Positions 33,799 through 42,968 of a DNA stretch of 64,000 bases are shown piece after piece. The first letter of the stretch is position 1. Every line of letters starts with the position of its first letter. The stretch comes from Novosphingobium ovatum. GTDB lineage: Bacteria; Pseudomonadota; Alphaproteobacteria; Sphingomonadales; Sphingomonadaceae. The stretch lies in the NCBI RefSeq assembly GCF_009909235.1, contig NZ_JAAAPO010000002.1, positions 434,001 through 498,000 of the forward strand. Direction: 5' to 3'. The notes under the pieces are model-generated. The model had not been told where the DNA came from. It was given only the letters and a program-made list of their open reading frames with translations, and ran no database searches. Made by a program: the position numbers and the translations under genes.

Positions 33799-34914
33799 AT
33801 GGCAGGCGTGGTGTCGATTGTGGTGTCGGGCGATCTGGTTCTGGATGAACCTGACGGCGCGCACTGGTTGTCGGGCATCGCGCCTGCCATTCGCGCAGGC
33901 GATCTGGCGGTGGGGCATCTGGAGGTGCCCCATACCGCCAGCCTGCATGAATTGCATGGCGATGTGCCAGCCCCCGGCGCGCCGGTCGAAAACCTCCAGG
34001 CGCTGGCAGAGGCGGGGTTTGGCCTTGTCTCGCTGGCGGGCAACCACATGGCCGATTGCGGGCCGCAGGGCATCGCCGACACGATGGCGGGGCTGGACGG
34101 CGTGGGCATTGGCCATTGCGGCGCGGGGGCCAATCTGGCGCAGGCTCGCGCGGCGGTGTGGCGTGATGTCGGCGGGCGGCGCGTGGCGCTGCTGTCGTAC
34201 AATTGCGTTGGGCCGGAAAATGGCTGGGCAGGGGTGGACAGCCCCGGCGTGGCCTGGCTGCGGGTGGAGACAGAAGATGGCGCGCCCATCGCGCCATCGG
34301 CCAACATGGTGCGGATGGACAATGACGTGCCCGGCGTGCTGGCCGCCGATATCGCGGCGGCGCGTGCGCAAGGGGCCGATCTGGTGCTGGTCGCGCTGCA
34401 CAAGGGGATCGTCCATACGCCGGCCAGACTGGCGCCCTATGAACGCGCCATCGCCCATGCGGCGGTGGAGGCGGGAGCCGATGTGGTGATCGGCCACCAC
34501 GCGCATATCCTGCGCGGGATCGAGTTTTACCGTGGTCGCCCCATCCTGCACGGCATGGGCAATGGCTGCGTTGTGACCAGAGCGCTCAGCCCCGCGCAGG
34601 ACCATCCGGCCCGCGCTGCCTGGGCCGAGCGGCGCAAGAAGCTGTTCGGTTTCGAGCCTGACCCGGCCTATACGCTGGCCCCGTTTCACCCAGAGGCGGT
34701 GAACGCGATGCTGGCGCGGTTGGACTGGGCGGCCGATGGCGGGATCGCCTTGTCGATCATCCCTGTCCATGTCGAGGCGCCGGGCCGCCCCGTGCTGGCA
34801 ACGGGAGAAGCGGGCGCGCGCGTGCGCCGCTATGTCGAAGATATCACTGTGGCGGCAGGTTTGCCGCCGATCACCGTGGCCGATGATGGCGCGGTTCGGG
34901 AGAAAGCCGCGTGA
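33799..34914 (+). CDS. CapA-family protein (calcineurin-like phosphoesterase fold)
   Basis: A 371-residue protein. SIVVSGDLVLDEPD at the start, the inner SLAGNHMADCG and the late VVIGHHAHILRGIEFYRG are the CapA/PgsA signature, in which Asp, Asn and His build a binuclear metal site. Family members take part in poly-gamma-glutamate or peptide-like polymer metabolism, but none explains a role beside a TRAP transporter. No signal peptide is seen, unlike most CapA proteins, so it may act in the cytoplasm. The ATG at 33799 follows AGGAG. Its stop overlaps dctQ, the first link of a nine-gene chain. Confidence 0.82.
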   Translation: MAGVVSIVVSGDLVLDEPDGAHWLSGIAPAIRAGDLAVGHLEVPHTASLHELHGDVPAPGAPVENLQALAEAGFGLVSLAGNHMADCGPQGIADTMAGLDGVGIGHCGAGANLAQARAAVWRDVGGRRVALLSYNCVGPENGWAGVDSPGVAWLRVETEDGAPIAPSANMVRMDNDVPGVLAADIAAARAQGADLVLVALHKGIVHTPARLAPYERAIAHAAVEAGADVVIGHHAHILRGIEFYRGRPILHGMGNGCVVTRALSPAQDHPARAAWAERRKKLFGFEPDPAYTLAPFHPEAVNAMLARLDWAADGGIALSIIPVHVEAPGRPVLATGEAGARVRRYVEDITVAAGLPPITVADDGAVREKAA

Positions 34915-35360
34915 AGCGATTGTGGGATCTGATGGTGTGGACCGGGGGGATCGCGTTGATTGCCGCCTGTCTGCTCAACGTTGCGGCGGTGATTGGCCGC
35001 CATACCGGCCTGCCCCTGCGCGGCGCGATCGAGCTGGTGCAGGTGGCTGTGCTGGTGTCGGGCTCGCTGGCGCTGGTGGCCGCGACCGCACGGCGGGCGC
35101 ATGCACAGGTGCATTTCATGCTGGACCGCATGCCCGCCCATATCCGCCCGCTGGCCGACCGGGCCTGTATCGCGCTGACCATGGTGTTCTTTGCCGCGCT
35201 GCTGGGCGGGGCGGCGTGGCTGTCGGCTGACCTGTGGCATGCGCAGGAGGTCAGCGAGCTGGTGGGCGTGCCTTGGGCCGCGCTGCGCCTGTTTGCCAAT
35301 GGCGCGATGGTGGTGGTGCTGGCGATCCTTGCCCGCCAATTGGTGGAGCGGAAAGGCTGA
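34911..35360 (+). CDS. dctQ: TRAP transporter small permease (DctQ type)
   Basis: A 149-residue membrane protein with four helices. It carries the family pattern IELVQVAVLVSGSLALVAA, followed by RRAHAQVHFMLDRMP. It joins the large permease and the solute-binding protein in sodium-driven uptake of a carboxylate. It starts with GTG overlapping the CapA stop, and its own stop shares one base with the start of dctM (TGATG). Confidence 0.88.
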   Translation: MKRLWDLMVWTGGIALIAACLLNVAAVIGRHTGLPLRGAIELVQVAVLVSGSLALVAATARRAHAQVHFMLDRMPAHIRPLADRACIALTMVFFAALLGGAAWLSADLWHAQEVSELVGVPWAALRLFANGAMVVVLAILARQLVERKG

Positions 35361-36667
35361 TGTACGCGACCCCTGAAACGGGCCTGATTGGCCTTTTGAT
35401 CCTGTTCGCGCTGTTGCTGTCGGGCGTGCCGATTGGCGTGGCGCTGGGCCTTGTGGGCGTGGGCGGTCTGGTGGTGACGCTGGGCATGGAACCGGCGCTG
35501 ATCAAGACCGGCGTGGTGCTGACAGAAACGCTCACCCGCTATGAGTTGGGGACGCTGCCGCTGTTCATGCTGATGGCGCATCTGTTCTTTTCCGCCAACG
35601 CCAGCCGCGACCTGTTTGACGCCGCGGCCAAGCTGCTGGGCCATCGGCGGGGCGGTTTGGCCTATGCCTCGATCGCGGGCTGCGCGGGGTTTGGCGCGAT
35701 CAACGGATCATCGCTGGCCACCACGGCCACGGTCGGTCTGGTGGCGCTGCCCGAAATGCGCAGCCGTGGCTATTCGCCCTCGCTGGCGACGGGCACGCTG
35801 GCGGCGGGGGGCACGCTGGGCCAGATGGTGCCGCCTTCGGGCGCGCTGATCGTCTTTGGCATCATCGCCGAACAGTCGATCGGCAAACTGTTTACCGCTA
35901 CGTTGATCCCGGCGGCCACGCAGATCGCGTTCTATATCGGCGTGATCTGGCTGTTGACGCGTTGGCGGCCCGATATCGCGCCTGCGACTGAACGGGCCCC
36001 TTGGGGCGAGCGGATCAAGGCGCTGGGCCGGATTGCCGACATGATCGCCTTGCTGTTTCTGGTGCTGGGCGGGATCGTGCTGGGCTGGTTCAGCCCATCC
36101 GAGGCCTCATCCATCGGCACGGCGGGCGCGTTGGCGATCACGGCGTGGCGCGGGCGGCTGACGCGCGATGTGCTCTACACCGCCTTTTCCGAGACGCTGC
36201 GTACATCGGGCCTGATCTTTTGCGTGATCATCGGGGCGATGGTGTTCAGCGTGTTCATCTCGGTCTCGGGCCTGACCGAGGCGGTGGGCAATGGGGTGAC
36301 CGGGTTGGGGCTGGGCACGGTGCCGACGCTGTTGCTGGTGGCGCTGCTGCTGTTGCTGCTGGGCTCGGTGCTGGATGGGCTGGCGCTGATGCTGCTGACC
36401 ACGCCTATCCTGCTGCCGGTGGTGCAAAGCGTGGGGATGAGCCCGATCTGGTTCGGCATCTTCCTGACCCGCGCGATGGAGATCGGCTTTGTCCATCCGC
36501 CGCTGGGGATGAACCTCTACGTCATTCAGGGCGTGGCCAAGGACATTCCGCTGTCCCGCATTTTCCGTGGGGTGCTGCCGTTTCTGGGTTCGGATCTGGT
36601 GCACCTGCTTTTGCTGATCCTGTTCCCGGCGATGGCCATGTGGCTGCCGGGTGTTTTGGGGCAATGA
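35360..36667 (+). CDS. dctM: TRAP transporter large permease (DctM type)
   Basis: A 435-residue permease with about twelve helices. Characteristic parts are LLSGVPIGVALGLVG near the start, LPLFMLMAHLFF, GFGAINGSSLATTATVG, AAGGTLGQMVPPSGALIVF and the C-terminal EIGFVHPPLGMNLYVIQG. It is the ion-coupled channel of the TRAP system; the matching binding protein is encoded five genes downstream at 40936, after three catabolic genes. That wide separation inside one operon ties transport and catabolism together. Confidence 0.93.
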   Translation: MYATPETGLIGLLILFALLLSGVPIGVALGLVGVGGLVVTLGMEPALIKTGVVLTETLTRYELGTLPLFMLMAHLFFSANASRDLFDAAAKLLGHRRGGLAYASIAGCAGFGAINGSSLATTATVGLVALPEMRSRGYSPSLATGTLAAGGTLGQMVPPSGALIVFGIIAEQSIGKLFTATLIPAATQIAFYIGVIWLLTRWRPDIAPATERAPWGERIKALGRIADMIALLFLVLGGIVLGWFSPSEASSIGTAGALAITAWRGRLTRDVLYTAFSETLRTSGLIFCVIIGAMVFSVFISVSGLTEAVGNGVTGLGLGTVPTLLLVALLLLLLGSVLDGLALMLLTTPILLPVVQSVGMSPIWFGIFLTRAMEIGFVHPPLGMNLYVIQGVAKDIPLSRIFRGVLPFLGSDLVHLLLLILFPAMAMWLPGVLGQ

Positions 36668-37554
36668 CCATGTTTGCATATCTGGGGCCGGACATGCCTC
36701 ATGACCTGTTCGCCGCGTCGGGCCGCTGTGGCGGGGCGGTGGGCTGGATCATCGACCGGGCCACGCCTGACGCCGACCGCTGGCTGGAAAGCAAGTTTCC
36801 CCTGTGGACGCGCAGCGTGTTGCAGGACTGGGCCGATGGCGCGCTGGATCATCTGGAGGCGGTGGTCTTTACCCGCGCCGACGACAGTGCGCAGCGCCTG
36901 TATTATTATGTCTGCGAATTGCGGGCCAATGGCACGATCCAGGGGCCAGAGCCACTGATGCTGGACATTGCCAAGGCGGGTCGGGCCAGCAGTCTGGCGC
37001 GCACGGTGGCGTCCTTGCGGGCGTTGCAGGGGCGGCTGGGCGTGGATGATGCCGCGCTGGAGGCCGGGATTGCCGCCACCAACGCGGTGCGCGCGGCACA
37101 GGCGGCGGCGATGGACGAAGCCGCGCCGCTGTGCCTGATCGCTGGCACGCCTGCGCCTGATGACCGGCTGCGCGCCATGGTGCGGGCGGCGGGCTGGGCG
37201 GCGGCAGGGCAGAGCTTGACCGAACTATGGGCCGATCTGGGCCAGCCGGTCGAGCAAGGCAGCAGTGATCCGGTGCTGGCGGTGGCCCGCAATCTGGTAG
37301 CCTCGGCACAGGGGCCGCGCGCCTTTGTTGATCGCGGGGCGGGGCTGGTGGCACAGGCGCAGGCGTTGAAGGCGCGCGCCGTGGTGCTGTGGCTGCCCGA
37401 GGAGGAGGAGGCGCTGGGCTGGCATCTGCCCGTGCAAATCGCCGCGCTGACGCTGGCGGGGCTGCCGCATCTGGTTTTGACGCGCCGGGATGGCGCCGGG
37501 CGTGACGGCGTGGACGCTGAAATCGCCGCATTTTTGCAAGGAGTTGCCGCATGA
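36664..37554 (+). CDS. 2-hydroxyacyl-CoA dehydratase-like subunit (HgdB/BcrC family, degenerate cluster site)
   Basis: A 296-residue protein that follows the fold pattern of the small dehydratase/benzoyl-CoA reductase subunits: PHDLFAASGRCGGAVGW near the N-terminus, EAVVFTRADDSAQRLYYYV, PLMLDIAKAGR, SLARTVASLRALQGRLG and a late VVLWLPEEEEALGW. The cysteines that normally hold the iron-sulfur cluster are largely absent: the first is replaced around residue 43 (WLESKFPLW), and the usual CD pair reads ADD. It may be a structural partner of the Cys-rich subunit encoded at 39632. ATGA overlap joins it to dctM. The assignment rests on pattern and context. Confidence 0.62.
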   Translation: MTMFAYLGPDMPHDLFAASGRCGGAVGWIIDRATPDADRWLESKFPLWTRSVLQDWADGALDHLEAVVFTRADDSAQRLYYYVCELRANGTIQGPEPLMLDIAKAGRASSLARTVASLRALQGRLGVDDAALEAGIAATNAVRAAQAAAMDEAAPLCLIAGTPAPDDRLRAMVRAAGWAAAGQSLTELWADLGQPVEQGSSDPVLAVARNLVASAQGPRAFVDRGAGLVAQAQALKARAVVLWLPEEEEALGWHLPVQIAALTLAGLPHLVLTRRDGAGRDGVDAEIAAFLQGVAA

Positions 37555-39635
37555 AGCCGCTGAAGGGCCATCGCGTTGCCGTGTTGGGCGGCATGGGCCA
37601 GCGGGCGCTGGCGCGCTATTTCGCCTCGATGGGGGCGGAACTGGGCGGCCCGGTCGAGGGCGCGTCTTTCGTCATCGATGACATCGGGCTGGACGGTTTG
37701 GGTGATCTGGTGGTGCCCGAAACGGCCATCCACGTCTCGGTCACGCCATTTGGTTCGGGCGGCCCCCGTGGCGGCTGGAAGGGCGGCGAACTGGTGGCTT
37801 CGGCCATGGGTGGGGCGCTGCGGGTAACGGGCGAACCGGGGCAGGTGCCGGTCAAGGAAGCGGGCGACGCCTGTACGTTCCACGCCGATATGGTGGCGGC
37901 CTGTGGGGCAATGGCGGCGCATTACGCGCGCGGCACCCATGGGCGGGGGCAACATGTCGACGTTTCCATTCAACAGGTGGCCTTCAGCCGCAATTTCAAC
38001 GGCATCCTGTGCTGGCAATTTGACCAGCGCAAATTGTCACGGGTGGGCGGCGCGCTGGCCTATGGCAAGGCGACGGTGCGCGCGATCTGGCAATTGGCCG
38101 ATGGCTGGTGCTTCCACTCGCTGATGACGGGGCGGTTGGGCGCGCCGGCCAATCAGGCCTTGTCCGACTGGATGGACGAGGTGGGGATGGACAACCCGCT
38201 GCGCGGCACCGACTGGCTGGCCTATAACCGCAGCACCTTGCCTGCGGAAACGCGCGCCATCTGGGAGGCGGCGATTGCGGCCTTCTTCCTGTCACGCACC
38301 AAGGCCGAGATCGCCAGCGAAGGTCTGCGCCGGGGCATCAATGCCTGTGTCGCGAACGAACCGGGCGATGTGCTGGCCGATCCGCATCTGGCGGCGCGCG
38401 GCTTCTTTGACGGGGATGATGGCTTGCCCACACGCTTTGCCAGCATCCGCGAGGGCGTGGTGGCACAGGCCCCCGCCGTCCACACCGGCGCGCGGCCGGG
38501 GCCGCTGTCGGGCATTCGCGTGCTGGACTTTGCCTGGGCGCTGGTGGGGTCAATCACCACCAAGACGCTGGGCGATCTGGGGGCAGAGGTGGTCAAGGTC
38601 GAAACCCGCACCCGCCCCGATCTGGCGCGTCTGGACGTGCAGGTGTCGGTTTCGCAACAGGGCAATTGGGATGACAAGCCGTGGTTTGCCCACCTGAATT
38701 CCTCCAAGCGCAGCCTGTCGCTGAACATGAAAAAGGCAGAGGCGCGCGAGATCCTGAACCCCTTGATTGAATGGGCCGATGTCGTGGTCGAGAACTTCTC
38801 GCCCGGCACCATGGCCAAGCTGGGGCTGGATTACGACACGCTGGCCCAAGTCAACCCGAACATCATCATGGTGTCGGGCAGCGTCTTTGGCCAGAGCGGC
38901 CCGATGGCGCAGGAATGGGGCGTCGATGGCACGGGCGGAGCATTGTCGGGGCGCACGTTCCTGACGGGCTATCCCCATGGCAATCCGGTCATTCCGGGCG
39001 CTGTGCCTTATGGCGATGTGATCGTGCCCTTTGTCATGGCGGCGGGCGTGTCCGCGGGCTTGCAACATCGGCGCGAAACGGGCCGGGGGTGCCATATCGA
39101 CGCCAGCATGTACGAGATCTGTGTCCAGCAGATGCGCGACTTTCTGTCGGCGGCCAAGGCGGGTGAGCGCCCGACCCGCATGGGCAATGATGATCCGCGC
39201 ATGGCGATGCAGGGCGTGTTCCCCTGCGCTGGCGACGATCGCTATGTTGCGATCAGCGCGGCGGATGCGGGTGAACTGGCGGCGCTGCACGCGATCACCG
39301 GGCCGGATGTGGCGGCATGGTGCGCGACGCGCGCTGATCACGCCGTCATGGCCCAATTGCAGGCGGCGGGCATCGCCTGTGGCGTGGTGCAGGACTGTCA
39401 GGACATGATCGACGCCGACCCGCAATTGGCGGGACGCGGCGCGCTGGTCACGCTGGACCACCCCATTCTTGGGCCGTTTGGCCATATCGCCACGCCTATT
39501 CGCTTGTCGCGCGATGGCTTTGTGCCGTTCCGCGCCCCCGGCATGGGTGAACACGCCCATGCCATCGCCCACGAACTGTGCGGCCTGTCCGATGAACGGA
39601 TCGCCGCCATGGAAGCAGCAGGAGTGTTCCAATGA
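37551..39635 (+). CDS. Tandem (fused) class III CoA-transferase, CaiB/BaiF family
   Basis: A 694-residue protein made of two CaiB-type halves. Residues 1 to about 325 form a shortened N-terminal copy that lacks the usual substrate loop (VSVTPFGSGGPRGGWKGG, GRGQHVDVSIQQ). Residues about 330-694 form a full copy (GIRVLDFAWALVGS, DLGAEVVKVE, VVVENFSPGTMAKLGLDY). The position of the catalytic Asp of formyl-CoA transferase is occupied by Asp489 in the second half (PYGDVIVP) and perhaps by Asp113 in the first. Family members normally work as interlocked dimers of about 400 residues, so this fusion could form the ring within one chain. It would load the imported acid onto CoA. Joined by ATGA overlaps on both sides. 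Confidence 0.9.
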   Translation: MKPLKGHRVAVLGGMGQRALARYFASMGAELGGPVEGASFVIDDIGLDGLGDLVVPETAIHVSVTPFGSGGPRGGWKGGELVASAMGGALRVTGEPGQVPVKEAGDACTFHADMVAACGAMAAHYARGTHGRGQHVDVSIQQVAFSRNFNGILCWQFDQRKLSRVGGALAYGKATVRAIWQLADGWCFHSLMTGRLGAPANQALSDWMDEVGMDNPLRGTDWLAYNRSTLPAETRAIWEAAIAAFFLSRTKAEIASEGLRRGINACVANEPGDVLADPHLAARGFFDGDDGLPTRFASIREGVVAQAPAVHTGARPGPLSGIRVLDFAWALVGSITTKTLGDLGAEVVKVETRTRPDLARLDVQVSVSQQGNWDDKPWFAHLNSSKRSLSLNMKKAEAREILNPLIEWADVVVENFSPGTMAKLGLDYDTLAQVNPNIIMVSGSVFGQSGPMAQEWGVDGTGGALSGRTFLTGYPHGNPVIPGAVPYGDVIVPFVMAAGVSAGLQHRRETGRGCHIDASMYEICVQQMRDFLSAAKAGERPTRMGNDDPRMAMQGVFPCAGDDRYVAISAADAGELAALHAITGPDVAAWCATRADHAVMAQLQAAGIACGVVQDCQDMIDADPQLAGRGALVTLDHPILGPFGHIATPIRLSRDGFVPFRAPGMGEHAHAIAHELCGLSDERIAAMEAAGVFQ

Positions 39636-40939
39636 GCGCCGCCGAGAAAACCGCAGCCGCGCCTTCGGGGCAGCGCAGCCGCAAGCTGTTGGCCTGCACC
39701 GCCGAGGCCAATGCCTATCAGAAGGCGTTTGGCATCGAACTGCGCCGCCGCGTGGTCGAGGAGGGCGAGCCCTTTGCCATCGTGCAGGCCGACACCCCGC
39801 ACGAGATCTTTCACGTCATGGACATTCCGATCATCACCAATCAGTGGTGGTCGGCCTATATCTCGGCCAAACAGCTGTCGAACCGCTATTTCGACGTGAT
39901 GGTCGAAAAGGGCTATCCCAAGAACAGTTGCAAATATTGTTCACTGGGGCTGGCCTGCACGCTGGCCAATGATCCGTCGACGGCACCCTGGGGCGGCTTG
40001 CCAACGCCCACCGTGCTGGTGGCGCGCATGACGTGCGACTGTATCCAGCATGTGTTTGGCCAATGGGCACAGGCGATGGGCACCGAATTCTTTGCGATGG
40101 AGGCCCCCGCATGGGAGCACAAGGATCCGCAATGGTTCGCCAAATCGCGCGGCGATTGGGAAAACGTCTATGACGCCGACCGCATCGCGATGATGGTGGC
40201 CGAAATGCGCGACCTGATCACCTTGCTGGAAAATCGCACCGGCCGCAAATTTGACGAGGCGAAACTCCACCACCTGATGGAGCGCATCAACGAACAGGAG
40301 GGCTATATCTGGGAGGCGGCGCAGGCCATTGGCAATGCGCGGCCCTGCCCGGTGTCGATCGCCGAACAGATGCCCAACACGATGATCCCCCAATGGCATC
40401 GCGGATCGGACTGGGCGGTGGCCCATGCCAAAAAATTCCGCGATCAGGTGATGGAGCGCATCGCCAGCGGGGCTGGCGCGGCCGCCAATGAAAAGATCCG
40501 CCTGATGTGGATCGGCGCGGGCGTCTGGCACGACCCCGGCTTTTATCAGGCGCTGGAGGAAAAGCTGGGCGCGGTGTTCGTCTGGTCGATGTATATGCCC
40601 TTTGCCGGGCCGGCCTATTTGCGGGACGTGCAGGGCCGCCCGATGGACGCGCTGGCCAGCCGCGTGTGTTCCATGAACGAGGTGTTGCACCTGCCGCCAT
40701 GGATGAACGGCTGGATGGTGTCCGAGGCCGAGCGTTGCGGCATCGACGCCTGTGTCGTGCTGTTGCCGCCCGACAACCGCCTGTCGCAATCGGGCACCAA
40801 GATCACCGCCGCCGCGCTGGAGGCCGCCGGGGTGCCGGTGTTGATGATCGATGCCGACATGGTCGACGCCAAGAATTGGGACCATGCCAAGATGGTCGGC
40901 ATGGTCGACAGCTTTCTGCATCAGCGGGGGGTGGCATGA
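39632..40939 (+). CDS. 2-hydroxyacyl-CoA dehydratase/benzoyl-CoA reductase-like subunit with Cys cluster
   Basis: A 435-residue protein of the HgdA/HgdB/BcrB family, enzymes that remove water from 2-hydroxyacyl-CoA or reduce aryl-CoA through a radical electron step. It has the family layout PHEIFHVMDIPIITNQWW, a Cys-rich stretch (Cys100, Cys103, Cys109 in NSCKYCSLGLAC), a second pair (Cys135, Cys137 in MTCDCIQ), and a C-terminal domain with IRLMWIGAGVWHDPGFYQALE and LLPPDNRLSQ. These cysteines could carry a [4Fe-4S] cluster. Classical members need an activator ATPase, which is not encoded here. Such enzymes are oxygen-sensitive, which is surprising beside so many oxygenases. Coupled by ATGA overlaps. 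Confidence 0.8.
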   Translation: MSAAEKTAAAPSGQRSRKLLACTAEANAYQKAFGIELRRRVVEEGEPFAIVQADTPHEIFHVMDIPIITNQWWSAYISAKQLSNRYFDVMVEKGYPKNSCKYCSLGLACTLANDPSTAPWGGLPTPTVLVARMTCDCIQHVFGQWAQAMGTEFFAMEAPAWEHKDPQWFAKSRGDWENVYDADRIAMMVAEMRDLITLLENRTGRKFDEAKLHHLMERINEQEGYIWEAAQAIGNARPCPVSIAEQMPNTMIPQWHRGSDWAVAHAKKFRDQVMERIASGAGAAANEKIRLMWIGAGVWHDPGFYQALEEKLGAVFVWSMYMPFAGPAYLRDVQGRPMDALASRVCSMNEVLHLPPWMNGWMVSEAERCGIDACVVLLPPDNRLSQSGTKITAAALEAAGVPVLMIDADMVDAKNWDHAKMVGMVDSFLHQRGVA

Positions 40940-41985
40940 CGCGTTGGAGCCGTGCCTTGCTGGTGGCTGCGGGCGCGCTGGTGCTGGGGGCCTGCGCCCG
41001 CGCGCCCGCGCCCAACGTGACGGTGTTGACCTATGCCACGCCTTATTCGCCCAGCCATCCCTTTTCCAAGGCGGATCAGGCGTGGATGAAATTTGTCGAG
41101 GCGCGTTCGGGCGGGCGGCTCAAGGTGCGGCCCAGTTGGTCTGGCGCGGTGCTCTCGTCCGACATGTCGATGGAGGAATTGCGCCATGGCGTGGCTGATA
41201 TCGGCCTGATCACGCCGATCTATGTCAAGGGCGGGACGCATCTGATCCGCATCCAGTCGGGGTTCTATTCGGGCGCCGACAGCATGCCGGCGCAATTGGC
41301 GCTGTATCAGTGCATCGCGGCGGCCAACCCGCAAATGGCGCATGAGTTGCAGGGGTTGAAGGTGCTGGCGGTGCAGGGGGGCAGCCTGCCCGGCATCGTC
41401 ACCACGCATAAACAGATCCGCACGCTGGACGACATTCGAGGCCTGCGCCTGCGCGCGCCCACAGAACTGTTGACCGTGCTGGCATCCTTGGGCGCGGACC
41501 CGGTGAACATGCCCATGGGCGAGGTCTATTCCGCCATGGCCAAGGGCGTGATCGACGGCGTGGTGGCGCCTGCCGACACGTTCAAGGCGCTGCATTTTGC
41601 CGAGGTGGCGCGCTATTTCAACACGATCAAGATCCCGCGCGGGGCCTATCCGGCGCGCGCGATGGGCATGGCGCGCTGGAACAGCCTGTCCAGCGCCGAC
41701 CGCGCTGTGCTGGAGGAAGGGCAAAAAGTGTGGGAGGCCGCGCTGGAACGCGAAATCACCGCCGCCGCCCAGCGCGGCATGAAGGAGGCGCTGCGCAGCA
41801 AAGTGGTGGTCAGCCCCGCCTCGGCACAGGATCAGGCGCGGTTTGACGCGATGTACCTCCACGATGCCGAGGTGAACGCGCGCTCGCTGGCCGCGTTCGG
41901 GATTGATGGGATGAAGGCGTTCCATTCCGCCCGCGCGGCGGTCAAGGGGCGCGACCAGATCGCTTGTCAGGGAGAGAGCCAATGA
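40936..41985 (+). CDS. dctP: TRAP transporter solute-binding lipoprotein (DctP type)
   Basis: A 349-residue periplasmic binding protein. The N-terminus has a lipobox (LVLGAC, Cys20), so it should be anchored as a lipoprotein rather than free as most DctP proteins are. The fold is shown by LTYATPYSPSHPF, RSGGRLKVRPSWSGAVL, the conserved Arg in RGLRLRAPTELLTVLASLG, which usually grips the substrate carboxylate, and MPMGEVYSAMAKGVIDG. It works with DctQ and DctM encoded upstream. It overlaps its neighbours by ATGA at both ends. Confidence 0.9.
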   Translation: MTRWSRALLVAAGALVLGACARAPAPNVTVLTYATPYSPSHPFSKADQAWMKFVEARSGGRLKVRPSWSGAVLSSDMSMEELRHGVADIGLITPIYVKGGTHLIRIQSGFYSGADSMPAQLALYQCIAAANPQMAHELQGLKVLAVQGGSLPGIVTTHKQIRTLDDIRGLRLRAPTELLTVLASLGADPVNMPMGEVYSAMAKGVIDGVVAPADTFKALHFAEVARYFNTIKIPRGAYPARAMGMARWNSLSSADRAVLEEGQKVWEAALEREITAAAQRGMKEALRSKVVVSPASAQDQARFDAMYLHDAEVNARSLAAFGIDGMKAFHSARAAVKGRDQIACQGESQ

Positions 41986-42968
41986 CACGTTCAATGCTGC
42001 GCAACATGCGCTGGGCCGCGATGGGCCTGATCCCGCTGGCGCCTGTGGCGACCGGGGCATGGGCGCAACCGCCCGCCACAAAGGCCCCGCCGCCGGTGAT
42101 GGCGCCCGGCGTGATCGGCGCGCCCGCCGGCAGCGGCGCCTATCCCGCCGTGGCCGAGGCGCGCGCGGACGCACGCGGGTATACCATCTATCGTCCGGCC
42201 AATTGGCCAGCGGGCAAATTGCCGCTGGTGCTGTGGGGCAATGGTGGATGCCGCGACAATGGCCTCTCGGCCAGCTATTTCCTGCGCGAGGTCGCCAGCC
42301 ATGGCTATGTCGTGATCGCCAATGGTGCCGCGCGTGAGGAACGCCCCGCGCTGGCCCAATTGCCGGCGGCGAACGGCCCGACCCCACTGCCGCCCGGTGG
42401 CCCGGTGGCGCCGCCCCGCGGCACGCCCGATGAAACCAGCGTGGACCAATTGCTGGCCGCGATTGATTGGGTGAAGGGGACCGATCTGGCCTCCCATGTA
42501 GACCCTGCCAATGTCGCAGTGATGGGGCATAGCTGTGGCGGGTTGCAGGCGATTGCCGCCGGCGCCGATCCCCGGATCAAGACCGTGGTCGCACTGAACA
42601 GCGGCGTCTATATCCGGGCCGACACCGGCCTGTCGGGCGTCCATCTGGTCAAGGATGACCTGAAAAAGCTGCACACCCCCATCGCCTATGTACTGGGCGG
42701 GCCGCAGGACATTGCCTATCCCAACGGGACGGATGACGTCTCGCGCATTGCCCATGTGCCGGTGTTTCTGGCCAGCATGCCGGTAGGCCATGGCGGCACC
42801 TTTGCGCTGGCCAATGGCGGCGCGTGGGGGCAGGTGGCGACCGCGTGGCTGGATTGGCAGCTAAAGGGCAACGCCTCCGCCGCCCGCCAGTTCGTCGGGC
42901 GCGACTGCGGCTTGTGCAAGGATCAACGCTGGACCGTGTCCGCCAAGAATTTCCCGGAGAAACCATGA
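41982..42968 (+). CDS. Secreted alpha/beta hydrolase with GHSCGG elbow and C-terminal CxxC
   Basis: A 328-residue protein with a signal peptide (about residues 1-28). The nucleophile elbow is GHSCGG with Ser184 in a PET-hydrolase/dienelactone-like core (YTIYRPANWPAGKLPLVLW, ASHGYVVIANGA, a late His in GHGGTF). The C-terminus carries CGLC (Cys309, Cys312) followed by a Trp. A related protein with the same elbow and the same tail is encoded at 44258 on the other strand, so this is a local paralogous family. An esterase acting on the substrate before uptake is likely. GGGAGAGAG precedes the ATG, which overlaps the dctP stop. Confidence 0.8.
   Translation: MTRSMLRNMRWAAMGLIPLAPVATGAWAQPPATKAPPPVMAPGVIGAPAGSGAYPAVAEARADARGYTIYRPANWPAGKLPLVLWGNGGCRDNGLSASYFLREVASHGYVVIANGAAREERPALAQLPAANGPTPLPPGGPVAPPRGTPDETSVDQLLAAIDWVKGTDLASHVDPANVAVMGHSCGGLQAIAAGADPRIKTVVALNSGVYIRADTGLSGVHLVKDDLKKLHTPIAYVLGGPQDIAYPNGTDDVSRIAHVPVFLASMPVGHGGTFALANGGAWGQVATAWLDWQLKGNASAARQFVGRDCGLCKDQRWTVSAKNFPEKP

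Noticed and set aside
36001..36663. Start of the HgdB-like protein far inside dctM
   Set aside because: The frame is open there, but the stretch is a Gly/Arg/Asp-rich shadow of the permease. The ATG at 36664 overlaps the dctM stop in the same ATGA style as the rest of the operon.
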